Source of the DNA: Halpernia humi
GTDB taxonomy: Bacteria > Bacteroidota > Bacteroidia > Flavobacteriales > Weeksellaceae
Direction: 5' to 3'
NCBI RefSeq assembly: GCF_900108025.1
Contig: NZ_FNUS01000002.1
Coordinates: forward strand, 310,001-374,000
DNA length: 64,000 bases
Each line of letters opens with the position of its first letter. Within the stretch, counting starts at the first letter, position 1. The position numbers were made by a program, and so were the translations under genes. Below are positions 41,202 through 49,124 of the stretch, one piece after another. Under the pieces are notes generated by a model that was not told the DNA's origin, made no database searches, and was given only the letters and a program-made list of their open reading frames with translations.

Positions 41202-41459
41202 ATGAACCAATTAGTAGAAATTAACGGCATGACCTGCGGAGGTTGTGTAAAATCTGTAGAAAAAGCGCTTCAATCAATTGATGGCGTAGAATCAGTAAAT
41301 GTTACTCTTAATCCGCCCGTTGCCAATTTAGAGACCAATCACTCCGTAAGTGACGCAGATTTAATGCATGCTTTGTCTGAAGCGGGAAATTACAGTATTG
41401 CTGGAAAATCCGAGGATGAAAGTGCACCAAAAAAATCCGGTGGCTGTGGTTGTGGCTAA
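41202..41459 (+). CDS. HMA-domain copper chaperone
   Basis: 85 residues. The metal-binding loop is NGMTCGGCVKSV (residues 8-19) with the CxxC pair, in a beta-alpha-beta-beta-alpha-beta fold of about 70 residues. The end, GGCGCG, holds another Cys pair and may be a second binding site. No signal peptide, so it acts in the cytoplasm, presumably passing Cu+ to the P-type ATPase at 49125 (inference). Confidence 0.92.
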   Translation: MNQLVEINGMTCGGCVKSVEKALQSIDGVESVNVTLNPPVANLETNHSVSDADLMHALSEAGNYSIAGKSEDESAPKKSGGCGCG

Positions 41460-41594
41460 TGAGAATCCGTAAAAAATTTTAAAAGTATGTGAAGTAGGCA
41501 GGTTGAAGAAGGTGAAAATTTATTTTTCCTGTTTACTTAATATGCTTTCTTATCAGATCAAATTATTGTAAAGTTAAATTTTAAACACAACAAA

Positions 41595-41684
41595 ATGAAG
41601 AATATAGGACTAATAGGATATGACGTCATTGGTAAAAGAGTAGTCGATGCGATCAACATGCAAGATTTCCTCATAGTAATATAG
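41595..41684 (+). pseudogene. 5' fragment of a type II glyceraldehyde-3-phosphate dehydrogenase gene
   Basis: ATG at 41595 opens 29 codons, MKNIGLIGYDVIGKRVVDA, INMQD, then a shifted or stopped end. This matches the NAD(P)-binding N-terminus of archaeal-type (type II) GAPDH, with one change in GYGVIG (G to D). The frame breaks after NMQD. Only this short fragment survives, so no enzyme is made. Confidence 0.6.
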
Positions 41685-41830
41685 AGAAAGTTGAGATCGG
41701 AACCGGCACGCCACTTTTATATGAATTTGATTGTTGTCTTAACATATTACATCACTCACATTTAAAATAGGAAATACCGAATTTTACCAATAAAATATGT
41801 AATTATATAAATCATTTTCTTTCTGTTTTG

Positions 41831-41838
41831 TATCTTTG
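41831..41838 (+). promoter_or_regulatory. -7 element before the first HYC gene
   Basis: TATCTTTG at 41831-41838, 9 bases before the ATG at 41848. The same box with the same following bases (TA) stands before the second copy at 61991-61998. Confidence 0.5.
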
Positions 41839-41847
41839 TACAACCTC

Positions 41848-42225
41848 ATGAAAAAGTATTTAGCAATAATGTTCACAGTTTTCTATTTCGGATTTTCATC
41901 CGGAATGGTTTATAATGTCCATTATTGTATGGATAAGGTTTTTACATCGTTTTCAAATTCCACCAACACCTGCGGACTCTGTGGTAAAAAGAAGATGAAA
42001 GACTGCTGCAAAGACCAGGTTAAAGTTTTAAAAACAGATACCGCGCAGAAGGCAGATATTTCTTTTATTGCTGATGCACCTTTTGCAGCCATTATTCCGC
42101 AAGTTTTCTATGCAGATTTTTTACTGCCTGTTTTAGAGCGCAATCAATTTTCGATTTTGGTAAATGCGCCACCCGATAGGCCCGAATTACCGCTCTTCAT
42201 TTCCTACTGTAATTTTAGAATTTAA
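41848..42225 (+). CDS. HYC_CC_PP family protein, first copy
   Basis: 125 residues from ATG at 41848. A signal peptide or N-terminal hydrophobic segment (MKKYLAIMFTVFYFGFSSG) is followed by the HYC motif (NVHYCMDK), a Cys cluster CGLCGKKKMKDCCKD (about 44-58) and the PP motif (NAPPDRPELP) near the end, the three marks naming the family. The role is not known; its place in this cluster argues for metal handling in the periplasm. It is followed by a DUF3347 gene. A second copy lies at 62013. Confidence 0.85.
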   Translation: MKKYLAIMFTVFYFGFSSGMVYNVHYCMDKVFTSFSNSTNTCGLCGKKKMKDCCKDQVKVLKTDTAQKADISFIADAPFAAIIPQVFYADFLLPVLERNQFSILVNAPPDRPELPLFISYCNFRI

Positions 42226-42317
42226 AATATAGACCTCATTTTTCTTTTGAAGAATGACGATTAATCATGTCCAGAATTTTGGACTTCCCTTATTTTAAAA
42301 TATCTAAAATTATTACA

Positions 42318-42785
42318 ATGAAAAAATTAATTTTCACCGCACTATTCTCAATATTTTCAGTTTTTACTTTATCAGCACAAGCAACTGATGCCTCAATTTC
42401 CAAACTTTATCAAAACTATATCAGCATCAAAGACGCCTTGGTAACAGACAATTCCGATGGTGCTTCAAAAGCCGCAAACGAGTTTATAAAATCTGCTTCT
42501 ATGGTAGATTATAAAGTTTTGTCTGAAGGAAATCTGGACGTTCTTCGAAAAGATGCATCCACCATTGCAGAAAGCAGAAGTATAGAAACCCAGCGGGAAT
42601 CTTTCGCAAAATTATCTGCAAATATGATTGCTGTGGCCAAAAACTTTAAATTGGCAGATTCTGTTTTCGTTCTCTATTGTCCAATGCAGGACGCTTCTTG
42701 GTTAAGCGAACAAAAGGAAATTAAAAATCCTTTTTACGGTAGTGCGATGCTTACTTGCGGAAGCGTGAAGTCTGAATTAAAATAA
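42318..42785 (+). CDS. DUF3347 protein, first copy of the HYC-linked type
   Basis: 155 residues from the ATG at 42318, which opens the signal peptide (to LSAQ). The DUF3347 domain fills the rest: repeated helical text with SKLYQNYISIKDALVTDNSDGASKAA at the start and ending in YCPM, SWLSEQKEIKNPFYGSAMLTCGSV. The Cys in YCPM and TCG and the adjacent Met residues are conserved in all five copies in this window and are likely metal ligands (inference). Located between the HYC and oxidase genes. Nearly identical in plan to the copy at 62491. Confidence 0.88.
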   Translation: MKKLIFTALFSIFSVFTLSAQATDASISKLYQNYISIKDALVTDNSDGASKAANEFIKSASMVDYKVLSEGNLDVLRKDASTIAESRSIETQRESFAKLSANMIAVAKNFKLADSVFVLYCPMQDASWLSEQKEIKNPFYGSAMLTCGSVKSELK

Positions 42786-42790
42786 TTCAA

Positions 42791-42828
42791 TTAAGGTTTT
42801 TTTTAATCAATTTAAAAAAAAGCCTTAA
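42791..42828 (+). terminator. Possible terminator after DUF3347
   Basis: TTAAGG plus a T run pairs with an A run plus CCTTAA (42791-42828). A second inverted repeat, TTAAAGTAG / CTACTTTAA (42840-42848 / 42871-42879), follows at once. Confidence 0.45.
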
Positions 42829-43030
42829 TAATTTCTGAATTAAAGTAGGATTTATTCCAAAGAGTAGGTTCTACTTTAATAAAGAAATTGCAAATATCTT
42901 CCTTATTAATTACTCAATATTAAGTCTCAAAAAATCCATCTGCACAACCGAATTGTACCAATCTTAAACCTAATTATTACATAACAAATTTCAGTTTAAG
43001 ATTAAATTTACGGATGAAATCAAAATATCA

Positions 43031-45628
43031 ATGAAAAAATTAAATTACTTACTCATCATCTTTTTAGGTTGCTTAAACACAGTTTTTGCACAGCAAAAAG
43101 GAAATGTGGACCATCTGCCGGTTCATGAATACACTTTGACCATCAAAGAAGAAATGGTGAACAAAGCAGGAAAAGAGGTGAAGGGAATGACCGTCAACGG
43201 TACAATTCCTGGTCCAACACTTACATTCACGGAAGGAGAATACGCCGTAATTTACGTGAAAAATGAAATGGATAAGGAAACTTCTGTGCACTGGCACGGA
43301 ATATTGCTTCCTAATTTCTATGATGGTGTACCTTACTTGACTACGCCACCTATTAAACCTGGGACTACGTTTAAGTATGAATTTCCGTTAAAACAATCCG
43401 GTACGTATTGGTACCATTCCCATACCATGTTGCAGGAACAAAGCGGTGTTTTTGGGTCAATAGTCATCAATCCTAAAAAGAAAGTTTTGGATTATGACAA
43501 AGATTTAGTTTTAATGCTTTCTGACTGGACAAATGAAAAACCAATGAACGTTCTGCGTAATTTGAAACGTGGCAATGAATGGTATCAAATGAAAAAAGGA
43601 ACTGCAACACCTTTAAATAAAGTAATTGCGCGCGGTGCTTTAGGAGCACAATTGGATTTCTGGAGACAAAGAATGGAAGGTGCTGATATTGCAGATGTTT
43701 ATTACCCCGCATTTTTAATTAATGGAGAAAAATCCGTAGATTATTCTGATTATAAACCCGGAGAAAAAATACGATTAAGGATAATTAATGGTTCCGCATC
43801 TACACAATTCTGGATGACTTTCGGTGGAAAGGCACCGATGCTGGTATCTGCAGACGGAAATGATGTCGTTCCCGTTGCACACAGCAAAACATTTATCGGA
43901 ATCGCTGAAACTTATGATTTTATCATCACGGTACCGCAGAATGGAAAAATCGAGTTAAGAGCAATGGCGCAGGATGGATCAGGAATAACTTCTGCCTATT
44001 TCGGAGCGGGAAAAATACTTCCCGCGGAAGTACTTCCAAAACCAGATAAAATCGAGATGATGCAGAAAATGGCGAAAATGGATATGAAAATGGGTGCGCA
44101 CGCTTTAAAATACCGCCCAAACAAAGATGAACGCTATAAAATGAAAGCGGAATACGGAATGCAGATGGATGGAATGAATATGGGCGATAAAAAAAAGGAT
44201 TCCGATATGAAGATGGATTCCGACATGAAAATGGATGACAAAAAAATGGATCCGAATATGAAGATGGATTCCGATATGAAAATGGATGACAAAAAAATGG
44301 ATCCGAATATGAAGATGGATTCAGATATGAAGATGGATTCAGATATGAAGATGGATCCAGATATGAAGATGGACGGTTCTAAAATGGATTCAGGAATGAA
44401 GATGGGAGACAAAAAAATGAATTCAAATATGAAGATGGGAAATGGTAAAATGAAGATGAATATGTCCAAAGATTCTAAAATGGATCATTCCAAAATGAAA
44501 ATGGATGGTGACAAAATGAACCCGCCTGCCGGACGGGCAGGTATGGATATGTCCGGAGATTCAATGAATGATTCTAAAATGGGCGGAATGAAAATGAAAG
44601 GAATGGACATGTTTTCCGAATACAATTATGATTTCCTAAAATCTCCCACAAAAACAAATTTCGATAAAAATCTTCCTGTAAAAGAAGTATTGCTAAATCT
44701 TACTGGAAATATGAGCCGCTATATCTGGAGCATGAACGGAGTACCATTGAGTGAAGCCGATAAAATTAAAATTAGCGGTGGAGAAGTTACCAGAATTACC
44801 TTTAATAATTTAACCATGATGCATCACCCGATGCACCTGCACGGTCACTTTTTTAGAGTAATAAATAAAAACGGAGACTATTCACCCTTGAAGCATACCG
44901 TAAATGTGCCACCGATGCAGCAAGTAACCATAGAATTTAGTGGCAACAACGGAGATGAAAACGGCGACTGGTTTTTACACTGTCATATACTATATCATTT
45001 GATGGGAGGAATGGCGAGGGTTGTAAGTTATGATACGCCCCGTGATCCAAAAATGAAAAATTTCCCCTTGAAAACTGCTGTTAATGAAACAGATAAATTC
45101 TACACGTGGTCTTTGCTTGACGTTGCATCTAATATGGCTTCATACAGATTCACAAGTTCAAATATCAGAAACCAGCTCAATGGCTCTTTTGAGTACGGAT
45201 GGAATAAAAATCTTGAGGGAGAAATTACTTACGAGCGTTACCTGCACGATTATTTAAGAGTTTTCGGTGGAGTAAATGTTGAAAATAAGACCCGAAACAG
45301 TGTGAAAGATCTCAAAACAACGGCTGTTATCGGAGTGCGATATTTAACGCCTTACCTCTTCAGCCTTGATGCAAGAGTGGACAGTGATTTGAGACCACAA
45401 ATATCCATTGGCAGAAGTATAATGATTTTTCCACGCTTTGCAGTTTTTGGCTATTATGAATATCAGATGGATTTCGGTTTTGTAAATAAATTTCCAGCAG
45501 GTAAAAATTTCGAGTCAGAAACAGTTTGGAGTGCTGGTGCCGAGTATTTCCTTTCCAGAAACTTTTCTCTAATGGGAAATTATGATAATCGCTATGGCGC
45601 AGGTGGTGGACTTTCCATCAGATTTTAA
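43031..45628 (+). CDS. Multicopper oxidase fused to a PcoB-like barrel domain, Met-rich linker
   Basis: 865 residues with an N-terminal signal peptide (to VFAQ). The three-domain oxidase (about 20-360 and 525-680) has the copper motifs HWHG (about 85-88), WYHSHT (about 128-133), HPMHLHGHFF (about 599-608) and HCHILYHLMGGM (about 650-661), together a full type 1/2/3 set. Between domain 2 and 3 lies a Met/Asp/Lys-rich insert (about 355-525) with many repeats of MKMD and Asp-Met. The last about 185 residues are beta-rich with aromatic-ending strands (GSFEYGWNKNLEGEITYERY, GVNVENKTRN, LSIRF at the end), a barrel as in CopB/PcoB, which in E. coli are separate proteins. It oxidises Cu+ to the less toxic Cu2+ in the periplasm (inference from family). 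Confidence 0.9.
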   Translation: MKKLNYLLIIFLGCLNTVFAQQKGNVDHLPVHEYTLTIKEEMVNKAGKEVKGMTVNGTIPGPTLTFTEGEYAVIYVKNEMDKETSVHWHGILLPNFYDGVPYLTTPPIKPGTTFKYEFPLKQSGTYWYHSHTMLQEQSGVFGSIVINPKKKVLDYDKDLVLMLSDWTNEKPMNVLRNLKRGNEWYQMKKGTATPLNKVIARGALGAQLDFWRQRMEGADIADVYYPAFLINGEKSVDYSDYKPGEKIRLRIINGSASTQFWMTFGGKAPMLVSADGNDVVPVAHSKTFIGIAETYDFIITVPQNGKIELRAMAQDGSGITSAYFGAGKILPAEVLPKPDKIEMMQKMAKMDMKMGAHALKYRPNKDERYKMKAEYGMQMDGMNMGDKKKDSDMKMDSDMKMDDKKMDPNMKMDSDMKMDDKKMDPNMKMDSDMKMDSDMKMDPDMKMDGSKMDSGMKMGDKKMNSNMKMGNGKMKMNMSKDSKMDHSKMKMDGDKMNPPAGRAGMDMSGDSMNDSKMGGMKMKGMDMFSEYNYDFLKSPTKTNFDKNLPVKEVLLNLTGNMSRYIWSMNGVPLSEADKIKISGGEVTRITFNNLTMMHHPMHLHGHFFRVINKNGDYSPLKHTVNVPPMQQVTIEFSGNNGDENGDWFLHCHILYHLMGGMARVVSYDTPRDPKMKNFPLKTAVNETDKFYTWSLLDVASNMASYRFTSSNIRNQLNGSFEYGWNKNLEGEITYERYLHDYLRVFGGVNVENKTRNSVKDLKTTAVIGVRYLTPYLFSLDARVDSDLRPQISIGRSIMIFPRFAVFGYYEYQMDFGFVNKFPAGKNFESETVWSAGAEYFLSRNFSLMGNYDNRYGAGGGLSIRF
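44520..44541 (+). repeat. GC-rich palindrome inserted in the oxidase gene
   Basis: Bases 44521-44541 (core CCTGCCGGACGGGCAGG) form a near-perfect palindrome within the Met-rich linker, adding about seven residues (PPAGRAG) in frame. It resembles small palindromic repeats that are common between genes in Bacteroidota. Confidence 0.6.
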
Positions 45629-45665
45629 ATAAATCAAATATATATTAATAATTAAATTTTAAAAA

Positions 45666-46238
45666 ATGACAAATCTAAAAATTACAGCAACAGTTGCAAC
45701 AGCAGTTTTATTAAGTTTTTCCGCGTTTTCGTGTAATAAAAATAAATCTACGAAAGAAACTGCAGTAGAAAGTACGGCTATGAATAACAATGAAATGGCA
45801 AAAACCGGTGCGGAATCATCCAGTGCAAAACAGATTGTAGCAGATTATATGACGCTAAAAAACGCATTAGTAGCAACAAATAAAGAAGATGCTGCAAAAG
45901 CAGGACTTGCGATAGGCGCTTCTTTGAACAGTTTTGATATGAGTAAATATACTGCACCGCAGCAGAAAGATCTGAAAGATATTATCGCAGATGCGAAAGA
46001 GAATGCGGAGCATATCAGCGAAAGTGAAATAGACCATCAAAGAGAACATTTTAAAATATTAACAAAAGACATTACTGATATGATCGCAATCACCGGTGCG
46101 GACAGTAAAGTGTATCAAATGAACTGCCCAATGTACGATGGTGGTAGCAATTGGTTAAGTGAAAGTAAAGAAGTTAAAAACCCATATTTAGGCAGTAAAA
46201 TGATGACTTGTGGAAGTATGAAAAAGGAATTAAACTAA
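45666..46238 (+). CDS. DUF3347 lipoprotein
   Basis: 190 residues with a lipoprotein signal (LLSFSAFSC, Cys about 23). The DUF3347 domain covers about 55-190, with YMTLKNALVATNKEDAAKAG at its start, [21 protein letters not shown] in the middle and YQMNCPM, NWLSESKEVKNPYLGSKMMTCGSM at the end. It lies 37 bases after the oxidase gene and one base before the haem-binding gene, so it is in one operon with them. Confidence 0.88.
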   Translation: MTNLKITATVATAVLLSFSAFSCNKNKSTKETAVESTAMNNNEMAKTGAESSSAKQIVADYMTLKNALVATNKEDAAKAGLAIGASLNSFDMSKYTAPQQKDLKDIIADAKENAEHISESEIDHQREHFKILTKDITDMIAITGADSKVYQMNCPMYDGGSNWLSESKEVKNPYLGSKMMTCGSMKKELN

Positions 46239-46239
46239 A

Positions 46240-46692
46240 ATGAAAATTTTGAAGATCATAGCGGTGGTTTTATTAATTGCATTTATTGGAATACAGTTTC
46301 TGCCAAAGCAAATTAATAAAAGCGAGACCACTTCAAAAGCAGACTTTTTGGTCGTCAATAAGGTTCCGGCAAATATCAAAAATAAATTGCAGGTATCTTG
46401 CTATGATTGTCACAGTAATAATACCCGTTATCCGTGGTATAATAAAATCCAGCCCGCCGCAATGTTTTTAGAAAATCACGTGAAAGGTGGAAAAAAAGAA
46501 CTTAATTTCAGTGAATGGGATTCCTTATCTGTAAGGAGGAAAAAAAGCAAATTGAAAGCGATAATCAATCAATTAAAAGATGATCAAATGCCTTTGAGTT
46601 CGTACACCATCATCCACACAGATGCAAAATTCACAGTGGCTGAAAAGCAGGAAATGATACAATGGATGACCCAAAAAAAAGATAGTTTATAA
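46240..46692 (+). CDS. Haem-binding domain protein
   Basis: 150 residues with an N-terminal hydrophobic anchor or signal (LKIIAVVLLIAFIGIQF). The motif CYDCHSNNTRYPWYNKIQPA (about 54-72), including CxxCH, identifies the haem-binding (Haem_bd) family. It may donate or accept electrons in the periplasm, possibly to the oxidase, which is inference from position. Operon with the DUF3347 genes on both sides. Confidence 0.9.
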   Translation: MKILKIIAVVLLIAFIGIQFLPKQINKSETTSKADFLVVNKVPANIKNKLQVSCYDCHSNNTRYPWYNKIQPAAMFLENHVKGGKKELNFSEWDSLSVRRKKSKLKAIINQLKDDQMPLSSYTIIHTDAKFTVAEKQEMIQWMTQKKDSL

Positions 46693-46711
46693 AATTTAAA
46701 AAAAAATTAAA

Positions 46712-47311
46712 ATGAAAAATTTAAAAATAAGTATAGCAGCAGTAATGATTTTTGCCGTTTCTTTTGCAAACGCGCAACAGAAAAACAAAATGGATATGAA
46801 GATGGACCACTGCAAAATGGATATGAAGATGGATCACGGCAAAATGAATATGAAAATGGACAACGGTAAAATGATGTCTATGAAAAGCGATGCAAAAGCA
46901 GAAGCCATATTGAGTGATTATTTTACTCTGAAAGATGCTTTAGTGGGAGACGACAGTAAGAAAGCAGGCGCTGCAGGTGCTAAACTCGCCGTTTCGTTGA
47001 AGGCTTTCAGCGCTGCAAAATATTCTGCAGCGGATAAAAAAGAATTGGCAGATATTATAGATGATGCCACAGAGCACGCGGAACACATTTCAAAAAGTGC
47101 GATAGACCATCAGCGTGAGCACTTTAAAACATTAAGCAAAGACATTTCAGATCTTGTTGCTATTACCGGAACCAAAACAAAAATGTACGAGCAGTTTTGC
47201 CCAATGTATCAAAAAGGAAGCACTTGGTTGAGTAAAAGCAATGAGGTTAAAAATCCGTTTTATGGAAGCAAAATGCTGACTTGTGGCAAAGTGCAAAGAA
47301 CAATTCAATAA
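46712..47311 (+). CDS. DUF3347 protein with a Met/His-rich N-terminus
   Basis: 199 residues. After the signal peptide (to FANAQ) there is a Met/Asp/His/Lys stretch (about residues 24-56; [20 protein letters not shown]-type repeats) that can bind Cu+ and Cu2+, followed by the DUF3347 domain (about 65-199) with the closing Cys-Pro-Met and TCG motifs. The Met repeats resemble the linker of the oxidase upstream. It lies 19 bases after the haem-binding gene. Confidence 0.88.
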   Translation: MKNLKISIAAVMIFAVSFANAQQKNKMDMKMDHCKMDMKMDHGKMNMKMDNGKMMSMKSDAKAEAILSDYFTLKDALVGDDSKKAGAAGAKLAVSLKAFSAAKYSAADKKELADIIDDATEHAEHISKSAIDHQREHFKTLSKDISDLVAITGTKTKMYEQFCPMYQKGSTWLSKSNEVKNPFYGSKMLTCGKVQRTIQ

Positions 47312-47387
47312 AATCACTTATTCTGAAACTTGTTCTTTTTTAAATAAAAAAAAGAAAGCGCAGATTTATCAGATGAAAAATTTAAGT

Positions 47388-47442
47388 CCTAATGAGAGAA
47401 GAGGTAATAATTTAATTAAACGAACCTTTTCTCTTTGTTAGG
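47388..47442 (+). promoter_or_regulatory. Long imperfect hairpin upstream of the 45-residue gene
   Basis: CCTAATGAGAGAAGAGGT (47388-47405) matches the reverse complement of ACCTTTTCTCTTTGTTAGG (47424-47442) with a few mismatches and one bulge. It ends 17 bases before the ATG at 47459. It may be a regulatory RNA fold or the ends of a tiny element. Confidence 0.4.
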
Positions 47443-47458
47443 CACAAAAAAAATTATT

Positions 47459-47596
47459 ATGAAAGATTGTTGCAAAACAGGGAATGAAGATGAACAGAAA
47501 AAAAGTGGTTTGAAAAAATGGTTCAACTACGGTTTATACGCATTCATCGGTGCAATTATTATCGGTGTGATTGCATTGCAATTATTGGGAAAATAA
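47459..47596 (+). CDS. 45-residue membrane protein with an N-terminal Cys pair
   Basis: ATG at 47459 to TAA at 47594-47596. MKDCCKTGNEDEQKKSG begins with adjacent Cys at residues 4-5; one transmembrane segment follows (YGLYAFIGAIIIGVIALQLL). The frame is too short for common gene callers. The Cys-Cys suggests a metal contact; I do not recognise the family. Confidence 0.55.
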   Translation: MKDCCKTGNEDEQKKSGLKKWFNYGLYAFIGAIIIGVIALQLLGK

Positions 47597-47687
47597 GATT
47601 TAATTGATAAAATTATTTCACAAAATTTAATCGGAAATAAAAGCAATTTTAAAAAAAGTGAGATAATTTATCCAGATTTAAATTTTA

Positions 47688-48233
47688 ATGAAAGAAGAAA
47701 ATAGTATAGAAAACACCGTTGCATTTTATTGGCAGTTATTTAAAAGGCTAAAATATGTTTTACTGATAATTGTTGCGGCTTCAGTCCTGCAATTATTTTT
47801 GGGGGAATTTAATTTATCTTTTAGCAAAGAAATATTATTAATTCTCATTATTGCAAAAGTGGTAAGTATTGTAGCGCTATCATTTAATCAGTTAACTAAA
47901 ATAATTGGTCACAGTCATTTATTAAGCCATATTCTTGTATTGTTTACAGTGTTGATCGGTATTATAGTCTTTTCTTTCGCAGCAGATTTCACGGCACTTC
48001 ATTTATTGGATGATCACAGTTTTAAAGTCGATGTTCAAACCAACCAATCATTCTTTTCCCTATTTTTTAATTATTTATACATGAGTACCGTTACTTTTTC
48101 GTCTGTTGGATTTGGAGACATTACGCCAATATCTTCCCTTGCGAAATTTGTAGTAATGCTGGAGATTGGCTTAAGATTCTTTGTCTTGGTCTTTGGTATT
48201 GCTAATATTAATCAGATCCGCGTAAATAAATAA
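47688..48233 (+). CDS. Two-pore-type ion channel protein
   Basis: 181 residues with four hydrophobic segments. A K+ channel-like filter, SSVGFGDITP (about 143-152), lies between the last two helices, with YMSTVTFSSV before it. No cytoplasmic RCK or cyclic nucleotide domain is present. Likely a simple cation channel; why it lies in the metal island is unclear. Downstream of the small Cys protein by about 90 bases. Confidence 0.8.
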   Translation: MKEENSIENTVAFYWQLFKRLKYVLLIIVAASVLQLFLGEFNLSFSKEILLILIIAKVVSIVALSFNQLTKIIGHSHLLSHILVLFTVLIGIIVFSFAADFTALHLLDDHSFKVDVQTNQSFFSLFFNYLYMSTVTFSSVGFGDITPISSLAKFVVMLEIGLRFFVLVFGIANINQIRVNK

Positions 48234-48319
48234 ACGTCGTAAAACAAAATTTTTTAAAAAATTAAATTACTAAAAACGGGAACTAGGATTTCTACAAATT
48301 AATCTGAAAAATATTTAAA

Positions 48320-49069
48320 ATGGAAAATTTAAACGCATGGAGTTTTTTAACAAACGGATTTTTCGTGGTGTCCTGGTATTCGGCTGGTTTGATTTTAGCA
48401 ATTTGGGTCTTATATGATGTTTATTATGTAAATACCGCTGTAAGTAAACCTCTAAAAACGGCATTTCCCATTATTATCATCTTTTTTTCAATAATCGGTC
48501 TACTTATGTATCTAGTAACCTGTCGCCCAAAAAAAATGCCCTTACTAAAACCAAAAATTAGCACGGAAGATTTTGAAGCGAAATACCACAGTAAATACGT
48601 ATCCAATACATTTAGTAAAGTTACCGGTTCGGTGATGCACTGTACGGCAGGTGATGGTTTGGGAATTTTGACTGCAATGGTTGTCGGAACTTATATTGGT
48701 CTTGGGTTTTGGAATGAGTTTATTGCGGAATATATTATCGGATTTCTCTTCGGATGGCTTCTTTTTCAATATCCTGCGATGCGCGCTATGGGTCTTTCCA
48801 GTTCAGATGCTTTGTGGAAAGGTGGTCGTGCAGAATTTTTCTCCATGATTACGATGATGGGTGGAATGCTTTTTACAATGTTAGTGATCATTCCCCACGT
48901 TTTATCCTCAATGCCAATGCCGATGACATCAATGGATATGCCGATGCCAATGCCAGATACTTATGCATTCTGGGGTGTTGCCTGGTTTGGACTTTTAATA
49001 GGAACTATTGTAACTTACCCAATGAATTGGTGGCTCGTTTCGATAGGTTGGAAACATGGCATGCAATAG
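48320..49069 (+). CDS. DUF4396 family membrane protein
   Basis: 249 residues with about six transmembrane segments. A His/Cys-bearing segment, SVMHCTAGDGLGIL (about 105-118), and a Met-rich loop (SSMPMPMTSMDMPMPMPDT) precede the end FGLLIGTIVTYPMNWWLVSIGWKHGM, all features of DUF4396. This Met pattern suggests copper contact. 55 bases lie between its stop and the ATPase start. The family function is not established. Confidence 0.82.
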   Translation: MENLNAWSFLTNGFFVVSWYSAGLILAIWVLYDVYYVNTAVSKPLKTAFPIIIIFFSIIGLLMYLVTCRPKKMPLLKPKISTEDFEAKYHSKYVSNTFSKVTGSVMHCTAGDGLGILTAMVVGTYIGLGFWNEFIAEYIIGFLFGWLLFQYPAMRAMGLSSSDALWKGGRAEFFSMITMMGGMLFTMLVIIPHVLSSMPMPMTSMDMPMPMPDTYAFWGVAWFGLLIGTIVTYPMNWWLVSIGWKHGMQ

Positions 49070-49124
49070 AAAAATTAAAAATAAAAAAACGAGATAAAAA
49101 TCTTGGAAAAATTATAAATAAATT

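Larger units (their letters stand above)
41460..41847. other. Gene-free region with a GAPDH fragment
   Basis: About 388 bases. It contains a 29-codon fragment of a glyceraldehyde-3-phosphate dehydrogenase gene (41595-41684) and, at 41831, a promoter for the HYC gene. The remainder shows no feature. Confidence 0.6.

Noticed and set aside
44134-44469. Minus-strand frame of 111 residues opposite the Met-rich oxidase linker
   Set aside because: It is the antisense of a short-period repeat, giving Ile/Phe/Ser repeats without any gene features.
46712-46860. Met-rich start of the DUF3347 protein as a frameshift artefact
   Set aside because: The frame is continuous with signal peptide and domain, and Met/Asp/His/Lys repeats recur in the oxidase.
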